A stretch of DNA of 64,000 nt, taken from positions 3,286,001 to 3,350,000 of the forward strand of contig NZ_JACCAB010000001.1 of assembly GCF_013408925.1 (NCBI RefSeq), read 5' to 3'. Position numbers and translations under genes: made by a program. A model generated the notes under the pieces. That model did no database searches, was not told the DNA's origin, and saw nothing but the letters and a program-made list of their open reading frames with translations. This document shows positions 51,166 through 58,894 of the stretch, piece after piece; within the stretch, counting starts at the first letter, position 1; the number at the start of each line of letters is the position of its first letter. This DNA comes from Pedococcus badiiscoriae. Its GTDB lineage: Bacteria; Actinomycetota; Actinomycetes; Actinomycetales; Dermatophilaceae.

Positions 51166-51278
51166 CCGGCCCGGTCCGTGGTGAACCGGCCCGAGCCGAG
51201 CTTCCGCTCGCGGTCATCGACGACCTCGATGGTCGCCGACAGCTTGTGGGGATCGACCCCGATGACGACGCGCTCCAT
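51166..51278 (-). pseudogene. IS110-family transposase, N-terminal fragment
   Basis: The first 37 codons of an IS110-type (DEDD) transposase remain: MERVVIGVDPHKLSATIEVV, then a segment ending FTTDRAG. The 'GVDPHK' start with the catalytic Asp and the 'F.TDRAG' end are family hallmarks. After this the sequence turns into the direct-repeat copy, and the remaining roughly 360 residues are missing. IS110 elements carry a non-coding end upstream of the gene; that DNA would be 51279 to about 51500 here. Confidence 0.8.
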
Positions 51279-51556
51279 GTGCTGCTCCCGCCTGTGCTCG
51301 TTCCTATGTGGACGGCGAGGTGGGCAGTGCTACTACGAGCAGGGCAGTCCCTTCTTGAGCCACGCCTCGTCACGGTGACCGGCGGGCCGCAGACCGATAG
51401 TGAGCCACACCAGCTCAGCCGGTGGGCAGCCGCAAAGAGAGCCGCCCGCCGATCACCTGGACCGAGTCTGGCCAGCCACCGGCCCTAGGGAAATCCTCTA
51501 GTAGCCGCGAGTCAGGCGGCCCTACGTACTCACATGCATCCCGATTCGGTCACTCG
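51279..51556. other. Gene-free stretch upstream of the IS110 fragment
   Basis: No gene is credible. By position this is the non-coding left end of the IS110 element, where intact family members encode a bridge RNA; no RNA structure could be confirmed by eye. Confidence 0.4.
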
Positions 51557-51605
51557 CCAAGGCGGGGTATGCCGTGTGGTGACCACACGCCATACCCCGC
51601 CTTGG
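51557..51605. terminator. Near-perfect 49-base inverted repeat
   Basis: The two 24-base arms (left arm begins CCAAGGCGGGGTATGC, right arm ends CCATACCCCGCCTTGG) pair with a single mismatch around one unpaired G. It stands 60 bases beyond the stop of the leftward BNR-protein gene, so it is probably its terminator, though no T-run follows on either strand. Confidence 0.6.
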
Positions 51606-51664
51606 CATTCGTTGGCTGGCCCCGTCAGCTCACCCGGTTCCGAACCAGCACAACCTCAGCATGG

Positions 51665-54181
51665 TCAGCGAGAGCTGAGGGTCCAGATCCCGCGGCCGTG
51701 GGTAGCAGCAACCACGTCGCCATTGGAGGCGATGGTGAGGTTGTTGACCGGGGCGTTGGGCAGGCTCGTGCCGAGCCTCGACCAGATCGTCGGGGCCGAG
51801 AGGTCGGCAGCGAAGACGCCGACATCCGTCGCCAGGATGATCTTGCCGGCCGCGACGACGACAGCGTCGCCGGGAGCGTCCGGCAGGTTGCCGCTGAGGT
51901 CATGCCACGTGGCGCCGCCATCGGTCGTCTCGAAGATCACGCCGTCGCCTGCTCCGTCGATCCATCGGCGAGAGTAGCCGTTGATCGCCGCATAGGCGTG
52001 TGCCCCGTTGCGGGGGTCGACGCTGACGCCGGCGATGAAGCGGTTCGGCAGGGTGGAGACGTCGAGCTGGTGCCACGTCCCGCCGTAGTTGGTCGCGATG
52101 CCCCGGGTGAAGGCGGCGCTGGGGTTGCCGCTGCCTCCGACCCACGCGGCGTAGGTCACGCCCTTCGCACTGTTGACGGCGGTCGCCGCGTGGCCCGCGC
52201 CGAGGTCGAAGACGGGTGACCAGTCGCAGGCCGACGGGTTGCATACGGTGAGCCAGCCCTTGGTGGTGTCCCAGACGAACTGACCTGCCTCCACCCAGTG
52301 GTTGGTGTCCTGGGTGTCGGCTGCGAGCGGCGTCTGGAAGCGGGCGTTCGGGTCGCAGTCGGGCCGCCTCTTCCCGTACCCGACGTCCTGACCGACGCAG
52401 GTCGGGCTGATCGTCTCGAAGCTGTGTCCACCATCGGTCGTCTTGTAGGCCGTCCCGTTGGTGTACTCGCCGACGGCGCGCTGGGCGTTGGCCGGGTCGA
52501 CGATCACGTTGAAGCCGTCGCCGCCAGCGGGGGCGTAGGAGTGGCCATTGGCCGGCACGACGACAGTTCCGTTGTCCTGCAAGCCGCCCCAGAAGGCAAG
52601 CTTGTGGCCCGCCAGCCCAGCGCTCGCGTCGTAGAACTGCAGGTTGTGCAGCGTGGCGTTGAGGCTGGTCCAGTTGCCGTAGCCGTTGTCCGCCGCGGGG
52701 CGGGAGTAGACGCCTCCGTCGTTACCGATGACGACCCTGCCGTTCGAGACCACCACGGCGTGCTGGTCGGGGTGGGTCGTCTTCGGGCAGGTGGTGCCGC
52801 AGGCCAGTCCGTAGTCCCAGTAAGGGCTCGGCGTCGTGAAGGTGGCGCCCCCGTCCGTGGTCTTGAAGACTTCCTCGAGGGAGACGAAGACGGTGTTGGG
52901 GTCTGCCGGGTCCACGGCGAGGGCTTGGTTGTACCAGGACTGCACGCCGACGTTGTAGCCCGGCGAGGTGGTCTTGGTGATCGCCGAACCAGAGTTCTGC
53001 AGCTTGGTCGAGTCGGCCAGCAGCGTCCACGGTCCGGCCGCCGAGCCGCTCCTCGAGACGTAGAAGCCCTTGAGGTTGGTCGCCGAACCGGTCGGGTCCT
53101 GCCCTGAGACCAGGTATGCCGGTGACTCGATCAGCGCATAGAGCCGACCATCGGCGGCATACGCGAGGGTGGTGCGGCCGATGTCGCTGGGGTCGACGTC
53201 TCCGGTGGGCGCCGCCTTGGTCCAGCTCGTCCCGCCGTCGGTGCTGGAGAAGATGCCGTTGTCGGCGCTGCCTCCGCGGTAGCCGTTGACGGCCACGAGC
53301 GACTGACCGTTGGTCCCCGGCTTCACGGCGACGTCGCTGATGTGGTTGACGTAGGGCGACTGGACCTCGGTCGGGGCCAGCACTCGCGTCCACGCGCCGT
53401 GGCCGTCGGAGGAGGTTCGATAGAGGCCTTGGCTCGTCGCCGCAAAGACCACCGGACCGTCGACGAGGAGGCGGTAGACCTGGTGGTCCACCAGTGCCGA
53501 CCCACCGACCTGGACCAGCTTGCCCTTGGGGCCGCCGTGGCCGTTGGTTGCCAGCCGGTACACCCCGGTGCCGAGGTAGGAGTCGGCGTTGGTGTTGGCC
53601 TCGCCGGTGCCGATCCAGACCGAGTGGTCAGCGGGGTTGGTCGCGAGTGCGCCGGTCGACAAGGAGGGCTGGTCGTCGGACAGGGGCGCCCAATCGCCGC
53701 CGTTGCCATGCCGGCTCCACACGCCACCACCGGCGGTCGCTGCGTAGGTCTCCGTCCCATCGACCGCCAACGCGGTGACCCGCCCACCGGTGATGCTGAA
53801 GCCAGCGCCGGCGTTGGACCAGACCGGGTCGGTGTAGCCCGCGGGTTCACTGTTGTCCGGGCCTGTGGTCTGCTCGGCCCACTGGGCGCCCCTCGTGCGC
53901 ATCGCGGCAGCTTGGGTGCGGGCTGCCACGAGCGCTGCCGCCGAGACGGAGGTGCCTGGGGCGCTCCGCATCGAGGCGTACTGCTCGGCCCGGTCGGCGA
54001 TCGCGCCGTCATCGTCACCCGACGCCCTGGCCGGGCCTCCGTCGAACCCGAGCTTGTGACCGTGCTTGTTCCCATGGCCGTTCGCGGTACTGGCCACTGC
54101 GGTGGCTGCTACTGACGTCAGCAGCAGCGGTCCACAGACCAGGACGGGAACGACTTTCGCTAGCGAGCGCCGAGCTTTCAA
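51665..54181 (-). CDS. Large secreted Asp-box (BNR/sialidase-like) beta-propeller protein
   Basis: An 838-residue exported protein with a signal peptide (SLAKVVPVLVCGPLLLTSVA). The start is the TTG at 54181, because GGGAGGAAG precedes it and the peptide then fits; GTG 54262 in the same frame adds an unlikely lead. The mature part has many propeller blades with Asp boxes: SSTDGGTSWTK, KTTDGGATF, KTTDGGHSFE, ETTDGGATWHDL. This is the design of BNR-repeat/xyloglucanase (GH74)-like and sortilin-like proteins. The catalytic Asp pair of GH74 was not identified. It could be a glycan hydrolase or a surface adhesin. It stands alone, followed by a strong inverted repeat. Confidence 0.82.
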   Translation of the reverse strand: MKARRSLAKVVPVLVCGPLLLTSVAATAVASTANGHGNKHGHKLGFDGGPARASGDDDGAIADRAEQYASMRSAPGTSVSAAALVAARTQAAAMRTRGAQWAEQTTGPDNSEPAGYTDPVWSNAGAGFSITGGRVTALAVDGTETYAATAGGGVWSRHGNGGDWAPLSDDQPSLSTGALATNPADHSVWIGTGEANTNADSYLGTGVYRLATNGHGGPKGKLVQVGGSALVDHQVYRLLVDGPVVFAATSQGLYRTSSDGHGAWTRVLAPTEVQSPYVNHISDVAVKPGTNGQSLVAVNGYRGGSADNGIFSSTDGGTSWTKAAPTGDVDPSDIGRTTLAYAADGRLYALIESPAYLVSGQDPTGSATNLKGFYVSRSGSAAGPWTLLADSTKLQNSGSAITKTTSPGYNVGVQSWYNQALAVDPADPNTVFVSLEEVFKTTDGGATFTTPSPYWDYGLACGTTCPKTTHPDQHAVVVSNGRVVIGNDGGVYSRPAADNGYGNWTSLNATLHNLQFYDASAGLAGHKLAFWGGLQDNGTVVVPANGHSYAPAGGDGFNVIVDPANAQRAVGEYTNGTAYKTTDGGHSFETISPTCVGQDVGYGKRRPDCDPNARFQTPLAADTQDTNHWVEAGQFVWDTTKGWLTVCNPSACDWSPVFDLGAGHAATAVNSAKGVTYAAWVGGSGNPSAAFTRGIATNYGGTWHQLDVSTLPNRFIAGVSVDPRNGAHAYAAINGYSRRWIDGAGDGVIFETTDGGATWHDLSGNLPDAPGDAVVVAAGKIILATDVGVFAADLSAPTIWSRLGTSLPNAPVNNLTIASNGDVVAATHGRGIWTLSSR

Positions 54182-54939
54182 GGCTTCCTCCCACAGGACG
54201 GGCCGGGTCACGGCCCATGGACGCGTCGCCCGGAGTCGAGCGACGGCTTCCACTGTGTACACCCACGACGTCGTGTCCGCGCGCTCAACTGCTCCCGAAG
54301 GGTGCTCCTTGATAGCCCCGGCAGCCCGCGACCGACCAGCCCCGCCCCTGAGGTGTGCAGCCCTGTCGCCACCTGCATGCGTGGGTCGGCCTCGTGATTG
54401 CCTTGGGGGACAGAGTCATTCAGCAGCTCCTCAGGACGCGATCAGGGGCGGCTGTCACTGCGCCAGCTGCTGAGGCGCTCCACGGCAAACGGACCACCCT
54501 CGCGGCGCGGTCGCGACGCTGCCCGTTCGTCATCGTGCCTAGGCCAAGCACACCGAGCGTCGGGCTCGGCGCTGCTTGCCTATCAATGAACGATCGCCGC
54601 CAACCGTGCCCCTTCGATCCACATTGGGCGGGGTCGGCCAGCTGCCACCCCAACCCTGGTCAGATGCTTCTGTCTGACGTGCGTCTTAGCGCCGCCTTTG
54701 CATCAGGCTTCGCTTCCCCCCGCAGGGTCCTGACGCCTCGAGAAGAACGGTGGGGCGCGACGGACCTCGCGCTCGAACGGGCAGCATCCAACGCCACTTA
54801 CCGAGAACGATCCGTCGCCAACTGCCGTCCGGCACCTGCGAACTTGGTCTCAATGGCCAGCCCCGGGCGCCCTTTGGCCTTCGCCAACTGGTGACCGATC
54901 TGCGTCAACGCCGCCGACCCAGGCGTTATCTGACGGCTC
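54182..54939. other. 758-base gene-free stretch
   Basis: Several open frames cross this interval, but none has a Shine-Dalgarno sequence, normal codon usage or a recognisable motif. It lies between the divergently placed BNR gene and the thioesterase-like gene. I see no RNA or repeat in it. Confidence 0.45.
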
Positions 54940-55311
54940 CTACTGGGCAGTCGATCCCGACTGCAGCGATCCCAGGAATCGTGCTCGGTCCACCACGACG
55001 CGGTCGATCTCGCCGCCGCCAACCCGCTGCCCGCCCTCATCCAAGGCAGTGACCGCAAAGGTCAGTCGCCGGCTCTGGGCATCACCCGTCAGGCGAGCGG
55101 TGACATTCACGGCATCCCCCACGGCAGTCGCCTTGACGTGGTCGATTCTCACCGCGGTACCCACCGTTGTCTGTTCCGGACCGATCAAGGACGCCGCAGC
55201 CAGCACCGTCTCGGCTTCCATCCACGCGATCAACCGGGGGGTCGCCAGCACGCTCACGTCGCCGCTGCCCACCGCCCTCGCGGTGTCGCGCTCTGTCACC
55301 TGGTAGCGCAT
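54940..55311 (-). CDS. FlK-like hot-dog thioesterase
   Basis: The 123-residue hot-dog protein reads GSGDVSVLATPRLIAWMEAE (long helix of the fold), then VGTAVRIDHVKATAVGDAVN with the His, then VGGGEIDRVVVDR. This is the layout of the fluoroacetyl-CoA thioesterase (FlK)-like family, which hydrolyses small acyl-CoA thioesters. The FlK catalytic Thr/His/Glu are partly visible (Glu in MEAE, His in IDHVKA). Natural substrate unknown. It is short and complete; the start at 55311 is ATG. Confidence 0.78.
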   Translation of the reverse strand: MRYQVTERDTARAVGSGDVSVLATPRLIAWMEAETVLAAASLIGPEQTTVGTAVRIDHVKATAVGDAVNVTARLTGDAQSRRLTFAVTALDEGGQRVGGGEIDRVVVDRARFLGSLQSGSTAQ

Positions 55312-55417
55312 TCACACACGGTAGTCATGAACCAGGCCGCGAGCGCGACCTGAGTGCCCGCTGAAACCAGCGAGTGCGACTCTTGCGCGTTGACCGTTCA
55401 ACGTTCACCATTCGCAG

Positions 55418-55669
55418 ATGGATGGCGCTTCGGAGAACAGGGCGTTACGGGAAGTTCAAGGCCGGCTGAATGCCCGGTTCCCCTCCCTGGGTGACGAGGT
55501 TGTCGAAGCCGCCGTCAGACTCGCACACTCGCAGCTGACCGGGCCGATCCGCGACTTCGTGCCAATCCTCGTCGAGCACGCGGCGCGCGAGCGGCTTGCT
55601 GCCCTCGTCGACTACACCTCACCTCACGCCTCACACCCCGTCACCCTTGCCAGCCACGCTGCTCCCTGA
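55418..55669 (+). CDS. Small 'three-helix bundle dimerisation domain'-type protein
   Basis: The 83-residue protein reads as three helices: ENRALREVQGRLNARFPSLG, DEVVEAAVRLAHSQLTGPIR and DFVPILVEHAARERLAALVD. The pattern 'RFP......V...V..A...L....(I/V)RDFVP.LVEH.AR..L' is a small actinobacterial family (often called three-helix bundle dimerisation domain), usually without a known partner. No DNA-binding motif or signal is seen. Codon use is normal, so it is likely real. Confidence 0.72.
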   Translation: MDGASENRALREVQGRLNARFPSLGDEVVEAAVRLAHSQLTGPIRDFVPILVEHAARERLAALVDYTSPHASHPVTLASHAAP

Positions 55670-55791
55670 CGCAATCAACGACGCACCTGGACCTCGTCCA
55701 AACCGAGGCAGCGGGGCTGGGGCCACCCAAGGGCGGAATCGCTCGTGGCAGACCGCTCCAATGTCGGACCTTGGTCCTAGCGTCAAACACC

Positions 55792-56241
55792 ATGAGGGAC
55801 TGGACTTCCATCACGAACGCGATCGCGCTCGCATTGAGTGGTGAACGGCAGCGGGGGCGCGAGGCTCTGTTGGCGTGTTGGGAGGCCACTGCACAGGGCG
55901 ACCATGCCCAACGGTGCGTCTTGGCGCACTACCTGGCCGACCAGCGATCGGCGCTCGACGAGGAGGTGGCCTGGGACGAAGTGGCCATGTCCGAGCATGC
56001 CTATGTGGTCGACGAGGATCTCGTGCCGATCGGTGTCACCTCGGCCGCCGCTTTGGCGCCTAGCCTGCATCTGAACCTTGGTGACGGCTACCTGCGCCAA
56101 GGCCGTCTCGACGATGCGAGGGCGCAACTCGATGCCGGCATGCAGGCCCAGAGCACGCTGTCGATCGACGGATACGGAGCTCACATCCGTTCTGGCCTCG
56201 AACGTCTCCGGCAGCGCGTTGAGGAGGTTCAGCTCCCCTGA
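55792..56241 (+). CDS. Small TPR-like helical protein
   Basis: The 149-residue product is all-helical with repeat-like pairs (ALSGERQRGREALLACWEAT, HYLADQRSALDEEVAWDEVA, LHLNLGDGYLRQGRLDDARA, QLDAGMQAQSTLSIDGYGAH). 'NLGDGYLRQGRLDDA..QL' is a good tetratricopeptide repeat string. It is probably a cytoplasmic protein-binding adaptor or a regulator. ATG 55792 is preferred; TTG 55771 in frame is possible. It is not linked to its neighbours. Confidence 0.65.
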   Translation: MRDWTSITNAIALALSGERQRGREALLACWEATAQGDHAQRCVLAHYLADQRSALDEEVAWDEVAMSEHAYVVDEDLVPIGVTSAAALAPSLHLNLGDGYLRQGRLDDARAQLDAGMQAQSTLSIDGYGAHIRSGLERLRQRVEEVQLP

Positions 56242-56478
56242 CAGGCGCACGCACGCCGATCGCGGGGTTCTTGACGAGGGCTGTGTCTTACCGCCGCGAA
56301 CCGGACGCACGAACGTCCGCCCATGCCGAATTCCGGTAAACCCAATCAGGCTTGAGTGCAGACCTGCAGATGCTGGCTCGGCGGTGTGGTTCCTGCCGGC
56401 TTGTGCTGGTCGACCCGGGTAGGCGCGATTCGGACACGAGCCACGAACCCGCGATTGCCGCCGAAACCGAGCCGGGCC

Positions 56479-56814
56479 CTAGTGCTTGAGACTGTCGCCG
56501 GCTACTCCGGCTATGTAACCCACCGCGAACACGAACGCGACCACTCCCGCCGTCAAGGACACCGCTGGCCACCGCAGTCGCGCAAGACGGATAGCGACCA
56601 ACAGCGCCGTACCAACCAATGCCGCGGCAGCGCCCGTCATCATCAAGGCCGACCAGTCCCAGACCGGCCCGAAGCCATAACTCTCGGAGAGCCCGAAGGT
56701 GACGACCCCCGTCGCCACGGTGAGCAACAGGGCCAAACCGGCACAGATGGCAGCGCCCACACGCGCCGCGAGTGGTCGAGCACTGCTGGCCTCAGCCGAC
56801 TGATTGCGCTCCAC
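56479..56814 (-). CDS. Small four-helix membrane protein
   Basis: The 111-residue product has four hydrophobic helices (AAICAGLALLLTVATGVVTF, WDWSALMMTGAAAALVGTAL, WPAVSLTAGVVAFVFAVGYI and a shorter one) with short polar ends. No family or motif is recognised, and a Lys-His C-terminus is all that stands out. It starts with GTG at 56814. Function unknown. Confidence 0.55.
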   Translation of the reverse strand: MERNQSAEASSARPLAARVGAAICAGLALLLTVATGVVTFGLSESYGFGPVWDWSALMMTGAAAALVGTALLVAIRLARLRWPAVSLTAGVVAFVFAVGYIAGVAGDSLKH

Positions 56815-57240
56815 GCCCCCTCATCGCTCCTCGAAAGCCGCTGTCACCAGCCACCGTATCCCCATCGTGTGATCGACACAGTCGCTTCCGCTCTGGCCGG
56901 ATGGGCGCGAGGTCGCAACGTCGGGATCTGCCGCGTATCGCGCGGCTGATCGTGCTCGGGAGCAGCAGTTGCCCTTTGAGTTCCGGCTTGGTCCCGATGT
57001 TCCCCGACCATCGTCGATGTTGAGCAGACACCCGGCAGCTGTCCGGGCGGCCGTTCTTGCGTCGAGGTTGAGTGCGGTCGACATAGTCACTGGCCGGTTG
57101 TTGGTGGCGCCTGAGTCCTCGATGACCGAGACCAGGGTTCCGCTGTACCGACGACATCCCAGTGTTCGCGCACCGATAGATGTCGGCTGCACGCCAGGAG
57201 GATAGGGTCCGCGCAGCGCCCCCGAAGACTGCACCGTGAC
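56815..57240. other. 426-base gene-free stretch
   Basis: Only short open frames with no start signal or motif are present. The far end is the terminator hairpin of the phosphoesterase gene. Confidence 0.5.
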
Positions 57241-57285
57241 GCGGTCGTCGCCCCGGCCCCGCAGTTGGGACGGGGCGACGACCGC
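57241..57285 (-). terminator. Terminator hairpin of the phosphoesterase gene
   Basis: The 15-base arms GCGGTCGTCGCCCCG (57241-57255) and CGGGGCGACGACCGC (57271-57285) pair perfectly around a 15-base loop, about 20 bases after the stop of the leftward gene ending at 57305. Confidence 0.65.
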
Positions 57286-57304
57286 GCTGGCTGGGCGTGG
57301 GTGG

Positions 57305-58507
57305 TCAGGAGGCGAAGAGCTCCTCGAAGCTGCCCGACGTGGCCTGGGAGCAGGTGTTGGCGACGCAGCCCAGGTGCCACAGATGCTCGATGGTCGACAG
57401 CAAGGTGTAGTGATCCGCGAGCTTGTTCGTGGTCTTGCGGTGACCACCGGTGGAGTTGAGGACCATCATCGGAGCGTCGCCGCCACCCAGGACAACGCCT
57501 TTAGCGCCCACCGGGCTCCCGGGACCACCCGAGTAGCCGGAGTAGTCGTTCTCGTCCCATACCAACACGATGCTCGACCGCGTGGTCTTCCAGGTCTTCG
57601 AGCTCATGATTTGGGTGACGGTGCGCTTGACGAACTGGTCACCGAGCTGGATGGCCCCATGGTCCAGACCGTTCTTGGGGTAACCACACTTCGGCATGCC
57701 GACCAGGGCTGCCGACGAGGGGGAGATGCCGTGCATGTCGTGGCACTGGTCTGGGCTGACCCAGACGAAGTTGGGGACGTGACCTGAAGCCAGGTCTGCG
57801 TTGAAGTTGTGCTCGAACGGGACGATCTTGGACAGTCGCGGGTTGCCTGGGGAGTTGATGTCGGAGAAGTACATGAACGGGTTGTGCTTCTGCGCATACA
57901 GCTTGACTGTGGTCCCGTTGACGACGGGCGCGTACTCGCCCTGGAAGCCTGCAGTTGGCATGGACTGCATGTATGCCTTCCAGCTGCGGTGCTTGGCCTC
58001 GAGCTGGTCCACGATGTTCCTGCCCGTGAACAGATGTGGGGTCGAGGAGGCACTGGCCTGCTGCTCCGGAGTCAGCGAAGCGCCAGCGGTGGCGTCACCG
58101 GAGCCCGGAACGAACTCCTCGGGCGCACACTTGACGGTCGCGCCGGCCTTGCAGTCGTCCCATATTCCCTGGAAGCTGCCCGAGATCGTCGACAGGTAGT
58201 TCGGCAGGCTCGGGTGGGTCACGCCGTGGTAGTTCGTGGCCACGTTGTTTCGCCGGGCGAGTGAGGTGATGTACGGCGCGTCTGCGGTGTTGCCGATGAT
58301 CTGCGAGGTGCCGTGGTTCTCCATCATGATCACGAACACGTGCTGCGGCGCGGCGTCCTTCGCGCTCTCCGCGTCCCTTCCCTGGTGGGCGCTTGTGGGG
58401 GGCGACGCGGTTGCCTGCGCGCTGACTACCGCGACACTCAGTGATGCGGCGGCCAGCGCGATGCCGCCCGTGCGCATCCACCGGCGGGACCGAGGGGTTT
58501 TAACCAT
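57305..58507 (-). CDS. Secreted acid-phosphatase/phospholipase C-type phosphoesterase
   Basis: A 400-residue exported protein with a signal peptide (WMRTGGIALAAASLSVAVVS, cut near AQATA). The phosphoesterase domain begins QHVFVIMMENHGTSQIIGNT (metal/nucleophile region) and includes HGVTHPSLPNYLSTISGSF, SPDQCHDMHG and IVLVWDENDYSGYSGGPG with metal-binding Asp/His. This is the AcpA/PLC-like phosphoesterase family. AGGAG stands before ATG 58507. Phosphate or phospholipid scavenging is likely; substrate unknown. Two other proteins of this superfamily lie at 30.1-33.4 kb and one at 58.9 kb. Confidence 0.88.
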   Translation of the reverse strand: MVKTPRSRRWMRTGGIALAAASLSVAVVSAQATASPPTSAHQGRDAESAKDAAPQHVFVIMMENHGTSQIIGNTADAPYITSLARRNNVATNYHGVTHPSLPNYLSTISGSFQGIWDDCKAGATVKCAPEEFVPGSGDATAGASLTPEQQASASSTPHLFTGRNIVDQLEAKHRSWKAYMQSMPTAGFQGEYAPVVNGTTVKLYAQKHNPFMYFSDINSPGNPRLSKIVPFEHNFNADLASGHVPNFVWVSPDQCHDMHGISPSSAALVGMPKCGYPKNGLDHGAIQLGDQFVKRTVTQIMSSKTWKTTRSSIVLVWDENDYSGYSGGPGSPVGAKGVVLGGGDAPMMVLNSTGGHRKTTNKLADHYTLLSTIEHLWHLGCVANTCSQATSGSFEELFAS

Positions 58508-58826
58508 TCCTGCTCCTGAAGTTGGCCGTAAAGCAATGACGGTGGACACCATGGGTGTCGCGGCCGTTCACGCCGTGGCCGGTGGGCGAACCGAACGTGA
58601 AGTCTCCCCCAACACTCTCGGCGCGCGTCCCCTGCCCACCGCGCCTGGGCGCATTCGGCGGCCAGACCACCGAGACACAAACGATCCGGCGGCCTCCTGT
58701 GGTCCAGCACCACCGAGTACCCCTGAGGTCCCCGCAGCGCCAGCCAGACCTGGCATACGCAGCCAACCCGCGGGGGCTACGTGGCTACGTGAGCCGGTGG
58801 ACCGGGTGCGGCCGCCAGCGAGGTGG

Positions 58827-58865
58827 GCAGAAGCCCCGGACCGTGGTGCGGTCCGGGGCTTCTGC
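58827..58865 (-). terminator. Terminator hairpin in the 387-base gap 58508-58894
   Basis: The 16-base arms GCAGAAGCCCCGGACC and GGTCCGGGGCTTCTGC pair perfectly around a 7-base loop, about 30 bases beyond the stop of the leftward propeller-phosphoesterase gene. Nothing else was recognised in the gap, which also holds the promoter of the next gene. Confidence 0.7.
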
Positions 58866-58894
58866 GAGGCGTGGGTTGCCTAGGGTTTCGTCTT

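Noticed and set aside
54355..54894. 179-codon plus-strand frame upstream of the thioesterase-like gene
   Set aside because: Composition (many Arg, Cys, Pro) and lack of start signal or domain do not support a gene.
56969..57205. 78-codon plus-strand frame
   Set aside because: No ribosome-binding site, no motif, and it lies in a gap with frames on all strands.
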